Counted from the stretch's first letter, positions 32,675 through 41,560 are shown. The stretch is 54,693 nt of DNA from CAZQIC01 sp964593555 (GCA_964593555.1 CAZQIC010000014.1:1-54693), one strand, 5' to 3'. Program-made: numbers and translations. Notes: generated by a model from the letters alone, not told the origin.

Positions 32675-33154
32675 ATGAAAATTTTCTTTAAAATTTTGAT
32701 TGTCATTCTTGCCGTAGGAATGTTATTTAAAATACAACACTGGCCCTATGCTAATCTAATAGTGGTAAGTGCATTTTCAACATTGGCACTATCGTATCCC
32801 TTTCGTTTCATAAAAAAACAAGAAAAAAAATTTATTGATTATACAAAACTGATTCTTGTTGTCTTTTGGTCAATAAGTGGAATTTTTGCAATTCTACATT
32901 TGCCGTACAAAATAATATTTCAGTTAATTACATCGGCAGCATTCTTGATTTGGTTTTTCATGGAAGGCACGCAATATTTTAGCGTTAGTGGGACTGAAAA
33001 AAATCAAAAACAAGTAATCTCTAGCTTTGTTTGGGGACTTTTTGCTTTAATTACAATAGCGGGCATAGTCTTTAAAATTATGCACTGGCCATATGCTCTT
33101 ATACTTTTGATAATCGGAGTTGGAATTGGCGGTATATGGCTTTTAGTTTCCTGA
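32675..33154 (+). CDS. GldL-like membrane protein with three HWP-type motifs
   Basis: 159 residues, about five hydrophobic helices and almost no soluble part. The motif L-F-K-I-Q-H-W-P-Y-A (17-26) returns as I-F-A-I-L-H-L-P-Y-K (70-79) and V-F-K-I-M-H-W-P-Y-A (132-141). GldL, the T9SS/gliding motor protein, has FKIMHWPGA-like sequence in its first helix pair, so this is a small relative of the GldL transmembrane domain. It has no long cytoplasmic or periplasmic part as GldL does, so it is not GldL itself. Function unknown; gldK/M/N are not in the window. Confidence 0.7.
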   Translation: MKIFFKILIVILAVGMLFKIQHWPYANLIVVSAFSTLALSYPFRFIKKQEKKFIDYTKLILVVFWSISGIFAILHLPYKIIFQLITSAAFLIWFFMEGTQYFSVSGTEKNQKQVISSFVWGLFALITIAGIVFKIMHWPYALILLIIGVGIGGIWLLVS

Positions 33155-33221
33155 AAGGAATTACTTCGTATTTATTAGTAATTTCATATTCTTATCTTAA
33201 TCTCTCGCTTAGCCTGTTATA

Positions 33222-34454
33222 ATGATCCGCAGCCTATTACGTTATGCAAAATTTTTCGGCTACTCCGTTCTTTCCACAGAAGCAAGAAGGATCGTACGGC
33301 ATGATATTACAAGATATTTTTTAGGACAAAAAGTGATCAATAATAAAACCATTAATCCCTGGTCCGATAAAACATATTCCGAGGAAGAAAGAGAAGCCGC
33401 ATTAACAAAAGCTGCTCTATGGTTAGGTCAGGGAAAAAATTCCATGAATGATAATGGTATTGGTTCATACAACCTGCTAAACAAATGGACAAGCTCGTAC
33501 GTTGAAACTACAGGTTATATTATTCCTTCATTAATTGATTACGGAATTTGTTTCAACAACAAAACAATTCTTGAAAGAGCAATACTTGCAGCAGACTGGT
33601 TAATAGGAGTACAAAAAAGCAGCGGTGGCTGGCAGGGAGAATGTATTGCTGATAATCGCCCGGAAGTTGTATTTAATACCGGCCAGGTGTTGAGAGGATT
33701 AATCGCTGCTTATAAAAATACAAATGATCAAAAGTATTTGGATGCCGCTATCAAAGGCTGCGACTGGCTTTGTTCGATACAGGACGATGAAGGTTTCTGG
33801 AAAAAAAATGCGTTCATGAATGTACCAAGGGTGTATGACAGTTATGTCGATCATCCTTTGCTGATGGTGTACCAATTAACTGGAAAAGAAATTTATAAAG
33901 AAAAAGCAATTAAAAATCTTTACTGGATCATTGAAAAAAAACAATTACCCAATGGCTGGTTTGAAGATTGTGACAATACAATTAAAAAAAATCACATGCC
34001 CATACTGCATACCATTTCATATACTATTGACGGACTGTTAGAATGTGGCATTTTACTTAATGACAAAAAAATTATTGATGCCGCAACGAAAAGCGCGGAT
34101 AAACTTTTTGAGATCTTCAATAAAAATAAATACTTAAATGGCAGGTTTGATTCGCATTGGGACGGGCATGAATATATAATTCCAACAGGTTGTGCGCAAA
34201 TTGCTATTGTATGGACAAAACTATATAAGCTAACAAAAAACATTCAGTACCTCAATGCAGCCATGAAGATGAATGATATTTTAATTTTTATACAAGACAG
34301 AAAAATAAAAGAAGACGCCAATACAATAGGAGCATTACCCGGCTCGTTTCCTGTTTTCGGCAAGTACGAGCCATTTGGTTTTCCCAATTGGGCAACCAAA
34401 TATTTTGTTGATTCGTTGTTGTTAGAAAAAGAATGTTTAAAAGAGATAAATTAG
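33222..34454 (+). CDS. Six-hairpin (alpha/alpha-barrel) family protein, possible glycan-active enzyme
   Basis: 410 residues, no signal peptide. The repeats of paired helices with motifs such as AILAADWLIGVQKSSGGWQG, EVVFNTGQVLRGLIAAYKNT and LDAAIKGCDWLCSIQDDEGF are those of the alpha/alpha six-hairpin superfamily (glycoside hydrolases, lyases or terpene-like barrels). Acidic residues in DNRPEVVFNTG and in DSHWDGHEY could be catalytic but I cannot assign a subfamily. It ends one base before the formyltransferase-family gene on the same strand, so they act together. Location among glycan genes suggests a role in polysaccharide metabolism (inference). Confidence 0.7.
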   Translation: MIRSLLRYAKFFGYSVLSTEARRIVRHDITRYFLGQKVINNKTINPWSDKTYSEEEREAALTKAALWLGQGKNSMNDNGIGSYNLLNKWTSSYVETTGYIIPSLIDYGICFNNKTILERAILAADWLIGVQKSSGGWQGECIADNRPEVVFNTGQVLRGLIAAYKNTNDQKYLDAAIKGCDWLCSIQDDEGFWKKNAFMNVPRVYDSYVDHPLLMVYQLTGKEIYKEKAIKNLYWIIEKKQLPNGWFEDCDNTIKKNHMPILHTISYTIDGLLECGILLNDKKIIDAATKSADKLFEIFNKNKYLNGRFDSHWDGHEYIIPTGCAQIAIVWTKLYKLTKNIQYLNAAMKMNDILIFIQDRKIKEDANTIGALPGSFPVFGKYEPFGFPNWATKYFVDSLLLEKECLKEIN

Positions 34455-34455
34455 A

Positions 34456-35229
34456 ATGAAAATAGGCATCACCACTTTTTCTCTTCATCATCCTGATTTT
34501 CAGCAGCAGCTTAGCTCACTACTAAGAAATAAGGTGGTGCCAGATTTTATAATCCTGCATTACGGCGGAACATTAAATTCATTCTCAAGATTTTTTAATT
34601 ATGCGGTCAGGACGTTTAAACAATACAGGCTTGGATCCATCAAGCAGATTTTAAAAAGAGTAAAGTCCGAAGGCAAAACCAGCAATAGTAAATTTTATTT
34701 AAGCGATTCCGAAAAAAAAGAAGTAAATATATTTTTAGCCAAAGCCAACATTATTAAGGTTAAAGGCATAAATGATCTTTCGACCATAAAAAATATAAAT
34801 AGTCTCGGAAGTTCTGTCATTCTATGCAACAGTGGAATTTTAAGAGAATATGTTTTAAAAAACACAAACGTTACTTTTCTTAACATTCACGCTTCAAAAT
34901 TACCGGAGTACAGGGGAATGAATAATGTGGAATGGGCCTTATTTGAGAACAAAGACATTTATGTTACAATACATAAAATTTCAAGAGGTATTGACGAAGG
35001 TGATATTTTGTACCAGGAGAAAATTGAGATCAATAGTAATGAATTAAAAAATATTGAAGATTATCGAAAATATATTTATTACAAAAGCTACCAGGCAGCT
35101 GGAAAAGCTGTTCGAAAATTAATCGATGGAGAAATAATTTTTGTGAAGCAGGAAAAAAAGTATGAGCCGCTGTTGCTTTACTACACTATGCATCCATTAT
35201 TAAGACAAAGATTGCAACAAAAGCTATAA
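34456..35229 (+). CDS. Formyltransferase-family protein (sugar formyltransferase-like)
   Basis: 257 residues. FLNIHASKLPEYRGMNNVEW (about 140-159) contains the N-x-H of the formyltransferase active site, and GIDEGDILYQEKIEI contains the catalytic aspartate. These three residues (N, H, D) are those of GART and Fmt. The N-terminal part is unlike Fmt (it starts KIGITTFSLHHPDFQQQL and then has a basic stretch), and there is no Fmt C-terminal domain, so a sugar or amino-sugar N-formyltransferase is more likely. One base after the six-hairpin gene; the two form an operon. Confidence 0.8.
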   Translation: MKIGITTFSLHHPDFQQQLSSLLRNKVVPDFIILHYGGTLNSFSRFFNYAVRTFKQYRLGSIKQILKRVKSEGKTSNSKFYLSDSEKKEVNIFLAKANIIKVKGINDLSTIKNINSLGSSVILCNSGILREYVLKNTNVTFLNIHASKLPEYRGMNNVEWALFENKDIYVTIHKISRGIDEGDILYQEKIEINSNELKNIEDYRKYIYYKSYQAAGKAVRKLIDGEIIFVKQEKKYEPLLLYYTMHPLLRQRLQQKL

Positions 35230-35423
35230 GCATCTTCTGGTAAGCCATATTTATCAAGCTATTGCTTCCTTATTAAAAATAGCATCTTATCATTATACCT
35301 TTTTAAAAAAAATCACTATTTCGCTTTCTTATTATATTAATCGAATTGATTGAAAAAGAGCTGTTTGTTTGGATTATTTGATCAAAACTTACAACCGATA
35401 CTAACGACAAATAAAACCTTTTC

Positions 35424-36227
35424 ATGAAAAAGCTCATTGATAAAATTCGTCCATCAAACATTCCGATTCTATTCACGGTCCTTCTCATTTTTATTTTAAT
35501 CATTATATGTGGGGAGGTAAGACTTGCAGCAGGATTGAGTTATGGATATCAGTTTATTATAGGTGCCTTTTTTGCAATTGTAATTGCGTTCGCTTTCAGA
35601 ATGCCAGACAAGATGAGATTAACTACAAAAATCAATTCCAATTCACTTAAATACTATATCGTTCCAGTATTGTATATACTCACTATGCCTCTTTTACAAG
35701 GAGGTTATAATTTTTCATTTCTTGATAAGGACATAATATTAATGATGAGCGGCGTTGGGATTTACGAAGAAATATTGACACATGGTATTTGCATGGCTCT
35801 CCTTTTAAATAAATGGGGCGATAGCAGTAAGTATAAAGCTGCTATAACAAGTTCTTTATGCTTTGGATTTCTACATTTTGTTAATATTATTTCAGACCCT
35901 ACAAACTCCAGCTTAATACTTAACAAAATCACGACTGTATTCTTTGCCACTTTTATTGGAATTGGTTTTGCAGGACTTGCCTATAAAAGCAATTCTATAT
36001 GGCTTGTAGCTATTATTCACGCCCTTATAGATATAGCAGGGAATGTAGGAAGCGAAAAATATTTTACTCAAATTTATCCGAATTGGGGTTGGGTTGAATC
36101 TATTGTATCCGTAATTTATTTTCTTCCTTTTGGAATTTATGGATTATGGCTCCTTAAGGAAACTAAATTACAAACTGCACCTAATACAAGTCCCTCGGTT
36201 CAGCCAAATGATCTAGTAACTGCTTAA
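35424..36227 (+). CDS. CPBP-family intramembrane protease-like protein with a changed motif
   Basis: 267 residues, about seven membrane helices. YEEILTHGICMALL corresponds to the first CPBP motif (E-E-x-x-x-R-G), but the arginine is replaced by His (EEILTHG). FGFLHF supplies the second (F-x-x-x-H) motif and IHALIDIAG the third H. The metal-binding glutamates and histidines are thus kept, so the enzyme could be active. Such proteins process prenylated or secreted peptides or serve in self-immunity and signalling. Substrate unknown; isolated gene with no neighbour on the same strand near it. Confidence 0.8.
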   Translation: MKKLIDKIRPSNIPILFTVLLIFILIIICGEVRLAAGLSYGYQFIIGAFFAIVIAFAFRMPDKMRLTTKINSNSLKYYIVPVLYILTMPLLQGGYNFSFLDKDIILMMSGVGIYEEILTHGICMALLLNKWGDSSKYKAAITSSLCFGFLHFVNIISDPTNSSLILNKITTVFFATFIGIGFAGLAYKSNSIWLVAIIHALIDIAGNVGSEKYFTQIYPNWGWVESIVSVIYFLPFGIYGLWLLKETKLQTAPNTSPSVQPNDLVTA

Positions 36228-36239
36228 CTGAAAACAGTA

Positions 36240-36935
36240 CTAAAGAATTTTTTTTAGCTCAAGCAAAGTATTCACATGATAAGTCACCTTTTCCCTTCTT
36301 CTCATTGGTGAAGAATTAACATAAGCCTGATCTATCCCTACCCTTCTTGCCCCGACAATATCCACTTCTAAATGATCACCAACCATAAGGCTGGTTCGCC
36401 TTTTAGCATCGGCTGCTCTTAACGCGAATTCAAAAATTTTACGATCGGGTTTGGTACAGTCTGCACTTTCGCATGTAATTATATTCGTAAAATACTTATC
36501 GATACCGCTGTTCTTTATTTTATGGCGTTGCGACTCTTCAAAACCATTGGTGATGATGTGTAGTTTATACTTTTCAAACAAATGATTCAATATCTCTATG
36601 GCGTGCGGCATAAGATTAGTTTTATTCATAGCCGATCTCATATACCCTTCATTTAATCTTGCAGCCAATGAATCTTCTTTAATCCCCAATTGTTCGAGGA
36701 CCAAGATAAATCGCTGACTCCTCAATCCTTCCTTATCTAATTTTCCTTCACGGTGATATTGCCACATCAGTATATTCACCTCGTTATATACATCAATAAA
36801 GGAATTGACATCCAGGCTATATTTTTCACTCAGCTTCTCATGTGAGTGAATTTCCACTAGGGCTTCATTGGAATTTCTATCATAATCCCAAAGTGTTTTG
36901 TCGAGATCAAAAAAGATATGCTGATAGTTGGTCAA
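36240..36935 (-). CDS. HAD hydrolase, YjjG-type nucleotidase
   Basis: 231 residues. The start is TTG at 36935, which overlaps the TGA stop of the preceding gene, and the HAD motif I DLDKTLWDYD at residues 10-19 agrees with it. Motif II is in HIITNGFEESQR, motif III near KPDRKIFEFA and motif IV in MVGDHLEVDIVGARRVG. The family (YjjG, noncanonical pyrimidine nucleotidase) dephosphorylates pyrimidine nucleotides and cleans up mutagenic analogues. It lies three genes behind the FemAB/GNAT-like gene in the leftward run and near upp, so a link with pyrimidine salvage is plausible. Confidence 0.88.
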   Translation of the reverse strand: MTNYQHIFFDLDKTLWDYDRNSNEALVEIHSHEKLSEKYSLDVNSFIDVYNEVNILMWQYHREGKLDKEGLRSQRFILVLEQLGIKEDSLAARLNEGYMRSAMNKTNLMPHAIEILNHLFEKYKLHIITNGFEESQRHKIKNSGIDKYFTNIITCESADCTKPDRKIFEFALRAADAKRRTSLMVGDHLEVDIVGARRVGIDQAYVNSSPMRRREKVTYHVNTLLELKKIL

Positions 36936-37378
36936 TGTATAAATAATTTATACGAAGCTATTGCGACTGACCAAAAAAGAATAGAGCTAAACATATATAC
37001 CGTGACCCGTTGCTTATCCTCAAAGTATCTGACAGCCAGAAAACAACCAAGTGGTATTGACAAAAGCAATGGAGTTAACAGCGCAATACCCGGCAATCCA
37101 AACTTTCTTTTTACTTGTACGATGATCTTGTTTCTTCTTGTAAATATTTTTTTTGGAGCTTTTTTTACAGCTCTTTTTTCAGCAACATTTTTTACCTTTT
37201 TTATTGTCCAGGCACTTAGGTTAACAAAAACCACTACCCCTACAAAACCACCGGTAGAAGTTACAACTACTGTTTTAAAAAAGGAGAAGCCAAATCCTAA
37301 TGCCAAAGGGACAGCACCGAAAACGAATTTAACCGTACTCAACAACCAAACTAAAATTATCTGCCAGATATCTTCCAC
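36932..37378 (-). CDS. Small membrane protein, possible small multi-drug export type
   Basis: 148 residues; GTG start at 37378. Four hydrophobic segments. The C-terminal half has FGLPGIALLTPLLLSIPLGC then FLAVRYFEDKQR, a pattern of a re-entrant loop and helix seen in the small multi-drug export (SMEX-like) and DedA-like groups, whereas the N-terminal half has one hydrophobic helix pair and a basic linker (KKVKNVAEKRAVKKAPKK). Its stop codon overlaps the TTG start of the HAD gene, so the two are translationally coupled. The upstream neighbour, upp, ends 11 bases before it. Function not known. Confidence 0.75.
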   Translation of the reverse strand: MEDIWQIILVWLLSTVKFVFGAVPLALGFGFSFFKTVVVTSTGGFVGVVVFVNLSAWTIKKVKNVAEKRAVKKAPKKIFTRRNKIIVQVKRKFGLPGIALLTPLLLSIPLGCFLAVRYFEDKQRVTVYMFSSILFWSVAIASYKLFIH

Positions 37379-37389
37379 ACAAAATTGAT

Positions 37390-38037
37390 TTATAATTTTT
37401 CTCCAAAAGCCAGATCACCCGCGTCACCCAAGCCCGGAACAATGTATGCATTCTTGTTTAACTCCTTATCAACAGATCCGATCCAGAAATCAGTATTCGC
37501 CGGAAAAGTATCTTTAACGTATTCCACCGCTTCTTCACTTGCAATAACAGAAACAATGTGCGTATGTTCCGGATTTCCTCTCTTAAGCAATTGCTTATAC
37601 ACAAGCTGCATTGAGGTTCCAGTTGCCAACATTGGATCGCAAAGGATCAGTGTTTTATTTGTAAGATCAGGACAAGCCATATAATCCACTTCAACATCAA
37701 AAGATCCATCATCGTTATGCTTACGAAATGCTGTTACAAAAGCATTCTCCGCCTTATCAAAATAATTCAGCAGTCCATTATGTAACGGCAAACCTGCCCT
37801 GAGTATTGTAGCAATTACCGGTTGCTGAACAAGCATATTAACTTTAGCCTTACCTAAAGGTGTAGTTATATCCTTAGTCTCATAATTCAATTTTTTACTT
37901 ATTTCGTAAGCAAACAACTCCCCGATCCGTTCAATATTTTTTCTGAAACGCATACTGTCTTTCTGCACAGAAACATCACGCAACTCCGCAATAAAATGAT
38001 TATAAATACTATTCTGTTTATCGAGTATGGTGAGCAT
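37390..38037 (-). CDS. upp: Uracil phosphoribosyltransferase
   Basis: 215 residues. Salvage enzyme: uracil + PRPP to UMP. The N-terminal SIYNHFIAELRDVSVQKDSM, ILRAGLPLHNGLLNYFDKAE, the PRPP loop LILCDPMLATGTSM and the end IVPGLGDAGDLAFGEK (which binds uracil) identify it. In the leftward run from wecB through the HAD gene. Starts two bases after the FemAB/GNAT-like gene ends. Confidence 0.96.
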   Translation of the reverse strand: MLTILDKQNSIYNHFIAELRDVSVQKDSMRFRKNIERIGELFAYEISKKLNYETKDITTPLGKAKVNMLVQQPVIATILRAGLPLHNGLLNYFDKAENAFVTAFRKHNDDGSFDVEVDYMACPDLTNKTLILCDPMLATGTSMQLVYKQLLKRGNPEHTHIVSVIASEEAVEYVKDTFPANTDFWIGSVDKELNKNAYIVPGLGDAGDLAFGEKL

Positions 38038-38039
38038 AA

Positions 38040-38966
38040 TTATTTTTTGATCAATTTTAAAAGGGGTGGGAGCTTATTCCTCTTAATTCTGTAATAAATA
38101 TAGTCAATAGTATTGAACCCTTCATTAAAGCGGGCTACGGAAGACACATTAGAACCATAAAAATCAAGTACATCGTACTTATCCTTGTATTTTTCAATGA
38201 TCGCATCCATCAAAAAATGAATTGCCCCGGTTTTCTTACCATAATCATTGGATGAACTTTTAAAATAAACCAGCCTTTTTCCACAGGTAATAAAACTTGC
38301 CGAGCCGCACACCTTACCATCCTTTGTCTTAGCCAATACAACAAACGCCTTTTCCCTCTTTTTCAATTCCGTTAACAACAATTTCATCGTGTTATAATCC
38401 ACCGTTTTAAATTCCTTTATTTTTTTTGAATTCTCTTTCCTGAAATCATTCACATGCGTCTCTATAGAAAAATCAAATTCTAATTTAATATCCTCTTTAA
38501 TTGCTTTCTTGATATTCCTTTTCAGATTATCTGAATACTTTTTTCTCAATTGATCCAGTGGAACAGAAATATCAAGCAATTGCAATTTTCTCTCGGTAAA
38601 TTTTATATCCGGTAAGTTTTTTTTGAATGCAGGTGCGAGACAAATATCAATGTACCTGTATTGAGCAGGAATAGCTTTCAGAAATTCCCCCGAAACAGTA
38701 TTGTATTTACTTTCAATCTCTGTGTAAACATCAAAATAATTAGCAAAAAACGGTTGGAATAAATAATTTATCCTATACTTTTTTCTTCCTGTTAAAGGAA
38801 ACACGGCCTCATAATCATTTAATACTAAGGCATTCCAATTTGGCGATATAATATCAAGCACATAGGAAAAAGAAAAAAAACTTTTATTGAATGATGGATC
38901 AACGCAACGATCCCATTTACTTTTATCAATGTTTTTATTTTCTATGAAACTGATCACGCCTTTCAA
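38040..38966 (-). CDS. FemAB/GNAT-like transferase
   Basis: 308 residues. The start is TTG at 38966, one base after the TAA of the deacetylase-like gene (TAA-A-TTG); no ATG is available near. The central RKKYSDNLKRNIKKAIKEDI then FVVLAKTKDGKVCGSASF and IYYRIKR show the fold of the GNAT/FemAB-like (acetyltransferase 6) type found in peptidoglycan or polysaccharide clusters. The aminoacyl or acyl acceptor is unknown. The two genes before it (wecB, deacetylase-like) suggest it modifies a surface glycan. Confidence 0.75.
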   Translation of the reverse strand: MKGVISFIENKNIDKSKWDRCVDPSFNKSFFSFSYVLDIISPNWNALVLNDYEAVFPLTGRKKYRINYLFQPFFANYFDVYTEIESKYNTVSGEFLKAIPAQYRYIDICLAPAFKKNLPDIKFTERKLQLLDISVPLDQLRKKYSDNLKRNIKKAIKEDIKLEFDFSIETHVNDFRKENSKKIKEFKTVDYNTMKLLLTELKKREKAFVVLAKTKDGKVCGSASFITCGKRLVYFKSSSNDYGKKTGAIHFLMDAIIEKYKDKYDVLDFYGSNVSSVARFNEGFNTIDYIYYRIKRNKLPPLLKLIKK

Positions 38967-38967
38967 T

Positions 38968-40275
38968 TTATTGTTTGCACGTTTCGATCAACATCCCTTC
39001 ATAAATATCAGTCCAACCCTTCCAGGTTTTCCTATTTGTTAATGAATCATTGTGCCATAAACTAATGAATGTACCTCCTACCGATCTTACTTCTTTTATC
39101 AATGGCAAAACATGCTGCATTACTTCCTGCATAGGAATTTTCAAATAGTATTTAAATGTCGATTCCATAAATGCAAACGGATGTATTTTAAGTTTTGTCT
39201 CTATATCGTTATCCAGGTCATAAAAATTAAAGGGTGTACAAATGCTCGCCCTGAAACCAATTTGTGATGCATAACCCATAGTATAATCATCGGTAATATC
39301 ACATTCGATCAAATCTCTATAGGTCTCCGGCAACGACAATTTCAAAAAATGCTGCCGGCTCTTTGTTATATCCCTGTGCAAAATATGAGAAAGCCTATCA
39401 ACTTCTTTTCTTAATTGTCCCTCTTTTGTATTTGAACCAAAGGAAGGATGAATTCCAACAAATGCATAATCGCCCATTTTTTTTATAAGCGACTGGAATC
39501 TCCTGCTTTGATAAGGAAGATTTTTATCATTTACCCCATAATCTCCAAGCAGAAAAAAATAAATGGTATCGAATTTATATTTTTCCTGCAACGCCAACTG
39601 ATAATCGTAAGTATCATAAGGATCCGGGATCAATCTAAGCAGCACCTTTGTACGTTCGGTAATTTCTTCAAAGTCAAATTTTAATAAAGATTTTGCGTAA
39701 CCACCCAGGGAACGCATCACACCTTTTTCTCTAAACGCGTATGCATTATCAATATCAATACTCGAAATGAATTTATATTCCGGAGCAGTGATTTGCAGAG
39801 CAGGAAAATGAGTCGTTAACAATTTTCCGATTTGAAGCGCCCATTTATTAATGACCGGCTGTTGTAAAAATCCGTTTTGAAATGCGATGCTGTTCTGAGC
39901 CTCAAACCTATCGTACACATCGCGGATATGCGGAAGGTACTCTTCATAGCGGCTTACCAGGTAAAACGATGCTGCAAAAGGATCAAAAGGCAATGCTGAA
40001 TTATTTCCTGTCGCATAAAACATTTTTGTTCCGTTCCATTCGGAGACCGAAATATTTTGCTCCTTAATTCCTGTTTCAAAAAGTAATTCCCTGCTTTGAA
40101 AAAAAAGTGCGTTATCAAATGCTTGTTTGGCGTATACCAATTTTGCTCCATCAAAAGCAGCAAACTCTTCTTTTGAAACAGTAAACTGAACAGGCACATT
40201 TAAAATATCGTGAAACAATAAATTAAAAATATACCTGATGCGGGAAGTTACTTTAGGAACATAAATGAGCAACAT
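38968..40275 (-). CDS. Polysaccharide deacetylase-like protein
   Basis: 435 residues, no signal peptide. The N-terminal region (MLLIYVPKVTSRIRYIFNLL) is that of a Bacteroidota-specific domain (DUF7033 type), followed by FISSIDIDNAYAFREKG which corresponds to the deacetylase strand with the metal-binding D-x-D-N-A. FVGIHPSFGSNTKEGQLRKE holds a second conserved His motif, and ISLWHNDSLTN a third. The catalytic residues are plausible but altered from the NodB fold. Upstream wecB and downstream FemAB-like genes suggest deacetylation of a cell-surface glycan. Starts 5 bases after wecB ends. Confidence 0.72.
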   Translation of the reverse strand: MLLIYVPKVTSRIRYIFNLLFHDILNVPVQFTVSKEEFAAFDGAKLVYAKQAFDNALFFQSRELLFETGIKEQNISVSEWNGTKMFYATGNNSALPFDPFAASFYLVSRYEEYLPHIRDVYDRFEAQNSIAFQNGFLQQPVINKWALQIGKLLTTHFPALQITAPEYKFISSIDIDNAYAFREKGVMRSLGGYAKSLLKFDFEEITERTKVLLRLIPDPYDTYDYQLALQEKYKFDTIYFFLLGDYGVNDKNLPYQSRRFQSLIKKMGDYAFVGIHPSFGSNTKEGQLRKEVDRLSHILHRDITKSRQHFLKLSLPETYRDLIECDITDDYTMGYASQIGFRASICTPFNFYDLDNDIETKLKIHPFAFMESTFKYYLKIPMQEVMQHVLPLIKEVRSVGGTFISLWHNDSLTNRKTWKGWTDIYEGMLIETCKQ

Positions 40276-40280
40276 AAGCC

Positions 40281-41456
40281 CTAAGGTGTTAACTGTTTAA
40301 CTATCTCCTTACAAATAAACTCTGCAGCTTTTGTATCGCCAAACAAAGCAGGATATTTTATCCTTTTCTTCTTGATAAAATATTTAAATGCGGTGGCGAT
40401 CCTCTTTTCATCAGCATCGGTAACAATAGCGGCTCCGCATTTTACCAATTCGATCCACTCTGTTTCGGCACGTAATATGATACATGGTTTCTTAAAAAAG
40501 AAAGCTTCCTTTTGAACACCGCCGCTATCGGTAATTACCATACGTGCATTTTGCTCCAGTTGTATCATATCTAAAAATGACACAGGAGGCAATATTTTTA
40601 TTTTAGCGTTCGTTTTTACTTTGCTGTAAAGTTCCGGCGTAAGATTTTCGGCAAGTAGTTTTGATGTTCGTGGATGAAGAGGAATAACAATATCCAGCGA
40701 ATTGGCCTCTGTTATATTTTGCAAAGCGGTGAATATCGCCATTAATCGCTTTGCATCATCTGTGTTATTATTCCTGTGAATCGTCGAAAGAATATAATTC
40801 CCATTTTGAAGAGAATAATTTTTAAGAACAACACTTTTTTTATCGGCAAGTGATGAAAAATAAACACTGTTATCGTACATCACATCTCCGCAATGATATA
40901 TCTTAGGATTATCAACAGCATATGGTGCTTTTGACTTTGACCTGAATCCTTCTTTGATCAAATTTTTTATTCCGGCTTTTGTTGGCGAGAAAAGTAATGT
41001 AGAAATATGATCACACATGATCCGGTTAACTTCCTCGGGCATTGATTTATTAAATGAACGCAATCCCGCCTCTATATGCACTACAGGAATATGGATCTTA
41101 GATGCAGCCACTGCTCCTGCCAGTGTTGAATTAGTATCGCCGTATAAAATAATACATGCAGGTTTTTCTTTTAACAATATTTCTTCGATGCCCTCGATCA
41201 TGGAGGCAGTTTGTTTTCCATGTGTACCGGAGCCCGCATTTAAATTATAATTAGGATGAGGGATCTCCAATTCTTCGAAAAAAACCTGCGACATATTCTG
41301 ATCATAATGCTGCCCGGTATGCACAATGACTTCTTTGATCTTATCAGAAAACTTTGTGTGAATTGCCCTGCTTATCGCAGCAGCCTTAATGATCTGCGGC
41401 CTCGCACCAATAACAGTAAGTATTTTTATTCTTTTATCTTCCAACTCGTTATTCAT
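40281..41456 (-). CDS. wecB: UDP-N-acetylglucosamine 2-epimerase (non-hydrolysing)
   Basis: 391 residues. It interconverts UDP-GlcNAc and UDP-ManNAc, a precursor for surface polysaccharides. The signature KILTVIGARPQIIKAAA at 10-26, HTGQHYDQNMSQVFF, YGDTNSTLAGA, HIEAGLRSFNKSMPEEVNR and ITDSGGVQKEAFFF are all present, with the catalytic acidic residues in those motifs. First gene of the leftward run. Its ATG (41456) lies 23 bases downstream of a dispersed repeat. Confidence 0.96.
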   Translation of the reverse strand: MNNELEDKRIKILTVIGARPQIIKAAAISRAIHTKFSDKIKEVIVHTGQHYDQNMSQVFFEELEIPHPNYNLNAGSGTHGKQTASMIEGIEEILLKEKPACIILYGDTNSTLAGAVAASKIHIPVVHIEAGLRSFNKSMPEEVNRIMCDHISTLLFSPTKAGIKNLIKEGFRSKSKAPYAVDNPKIYHCGDVMYDNSVYFSSLADKKSVVLKNYSLQNGNYILSTIHRNNNTDDAKRLMAIFTALQNITEANSLDIVIPLHPRTSKLLAENLTPELYSKVKTNAKIKILPPVSFLDMIQLEQNARMVITDSGGVQKEAFFFKKPCIILRAETEWIELVKCGAAIVTDADEKRIATAFKYFIKKKRIKYPALFGDTKAAEFICKEIVKQLTP

Positions 41457-41478
41457 GTGTAGTTAATTTGTTTTTTAG

Positions 41479-41546
41479 TTGTCACATGGAATACACCATA
41501 TCTTCATTCTCGGTTTGCACACCAGTTTGGTATATGGCTATTTCAT
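41479..41546. repeat. Dispersed repeat, copy 1 (68 bp)
   Basis: TTGTCACATGGAATAC at the left end and ATGGCTATTTCAT at the right end are shared with copy 2 at 45396-45461. The ends are imperfectly inverted (ATGGAATACACCATAT against ATATGGCTATTTCAT), and the core (CTCGGTTTGCACACCAG) can fold into a short hairpin. It lies between wecB and radC. Confidence 0.8.
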
Positions 41547-41560
41547 AATAAAAAATTTAT

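Noticed and set aside
36918..37388. 156-residue frame on the plus strand opposite the small membrane protein
   Set aside because: The minus-strand frame has membrane helices and stop/start coupling with the HAD gene and fits the leftward run; the plus-strand frame has no features.
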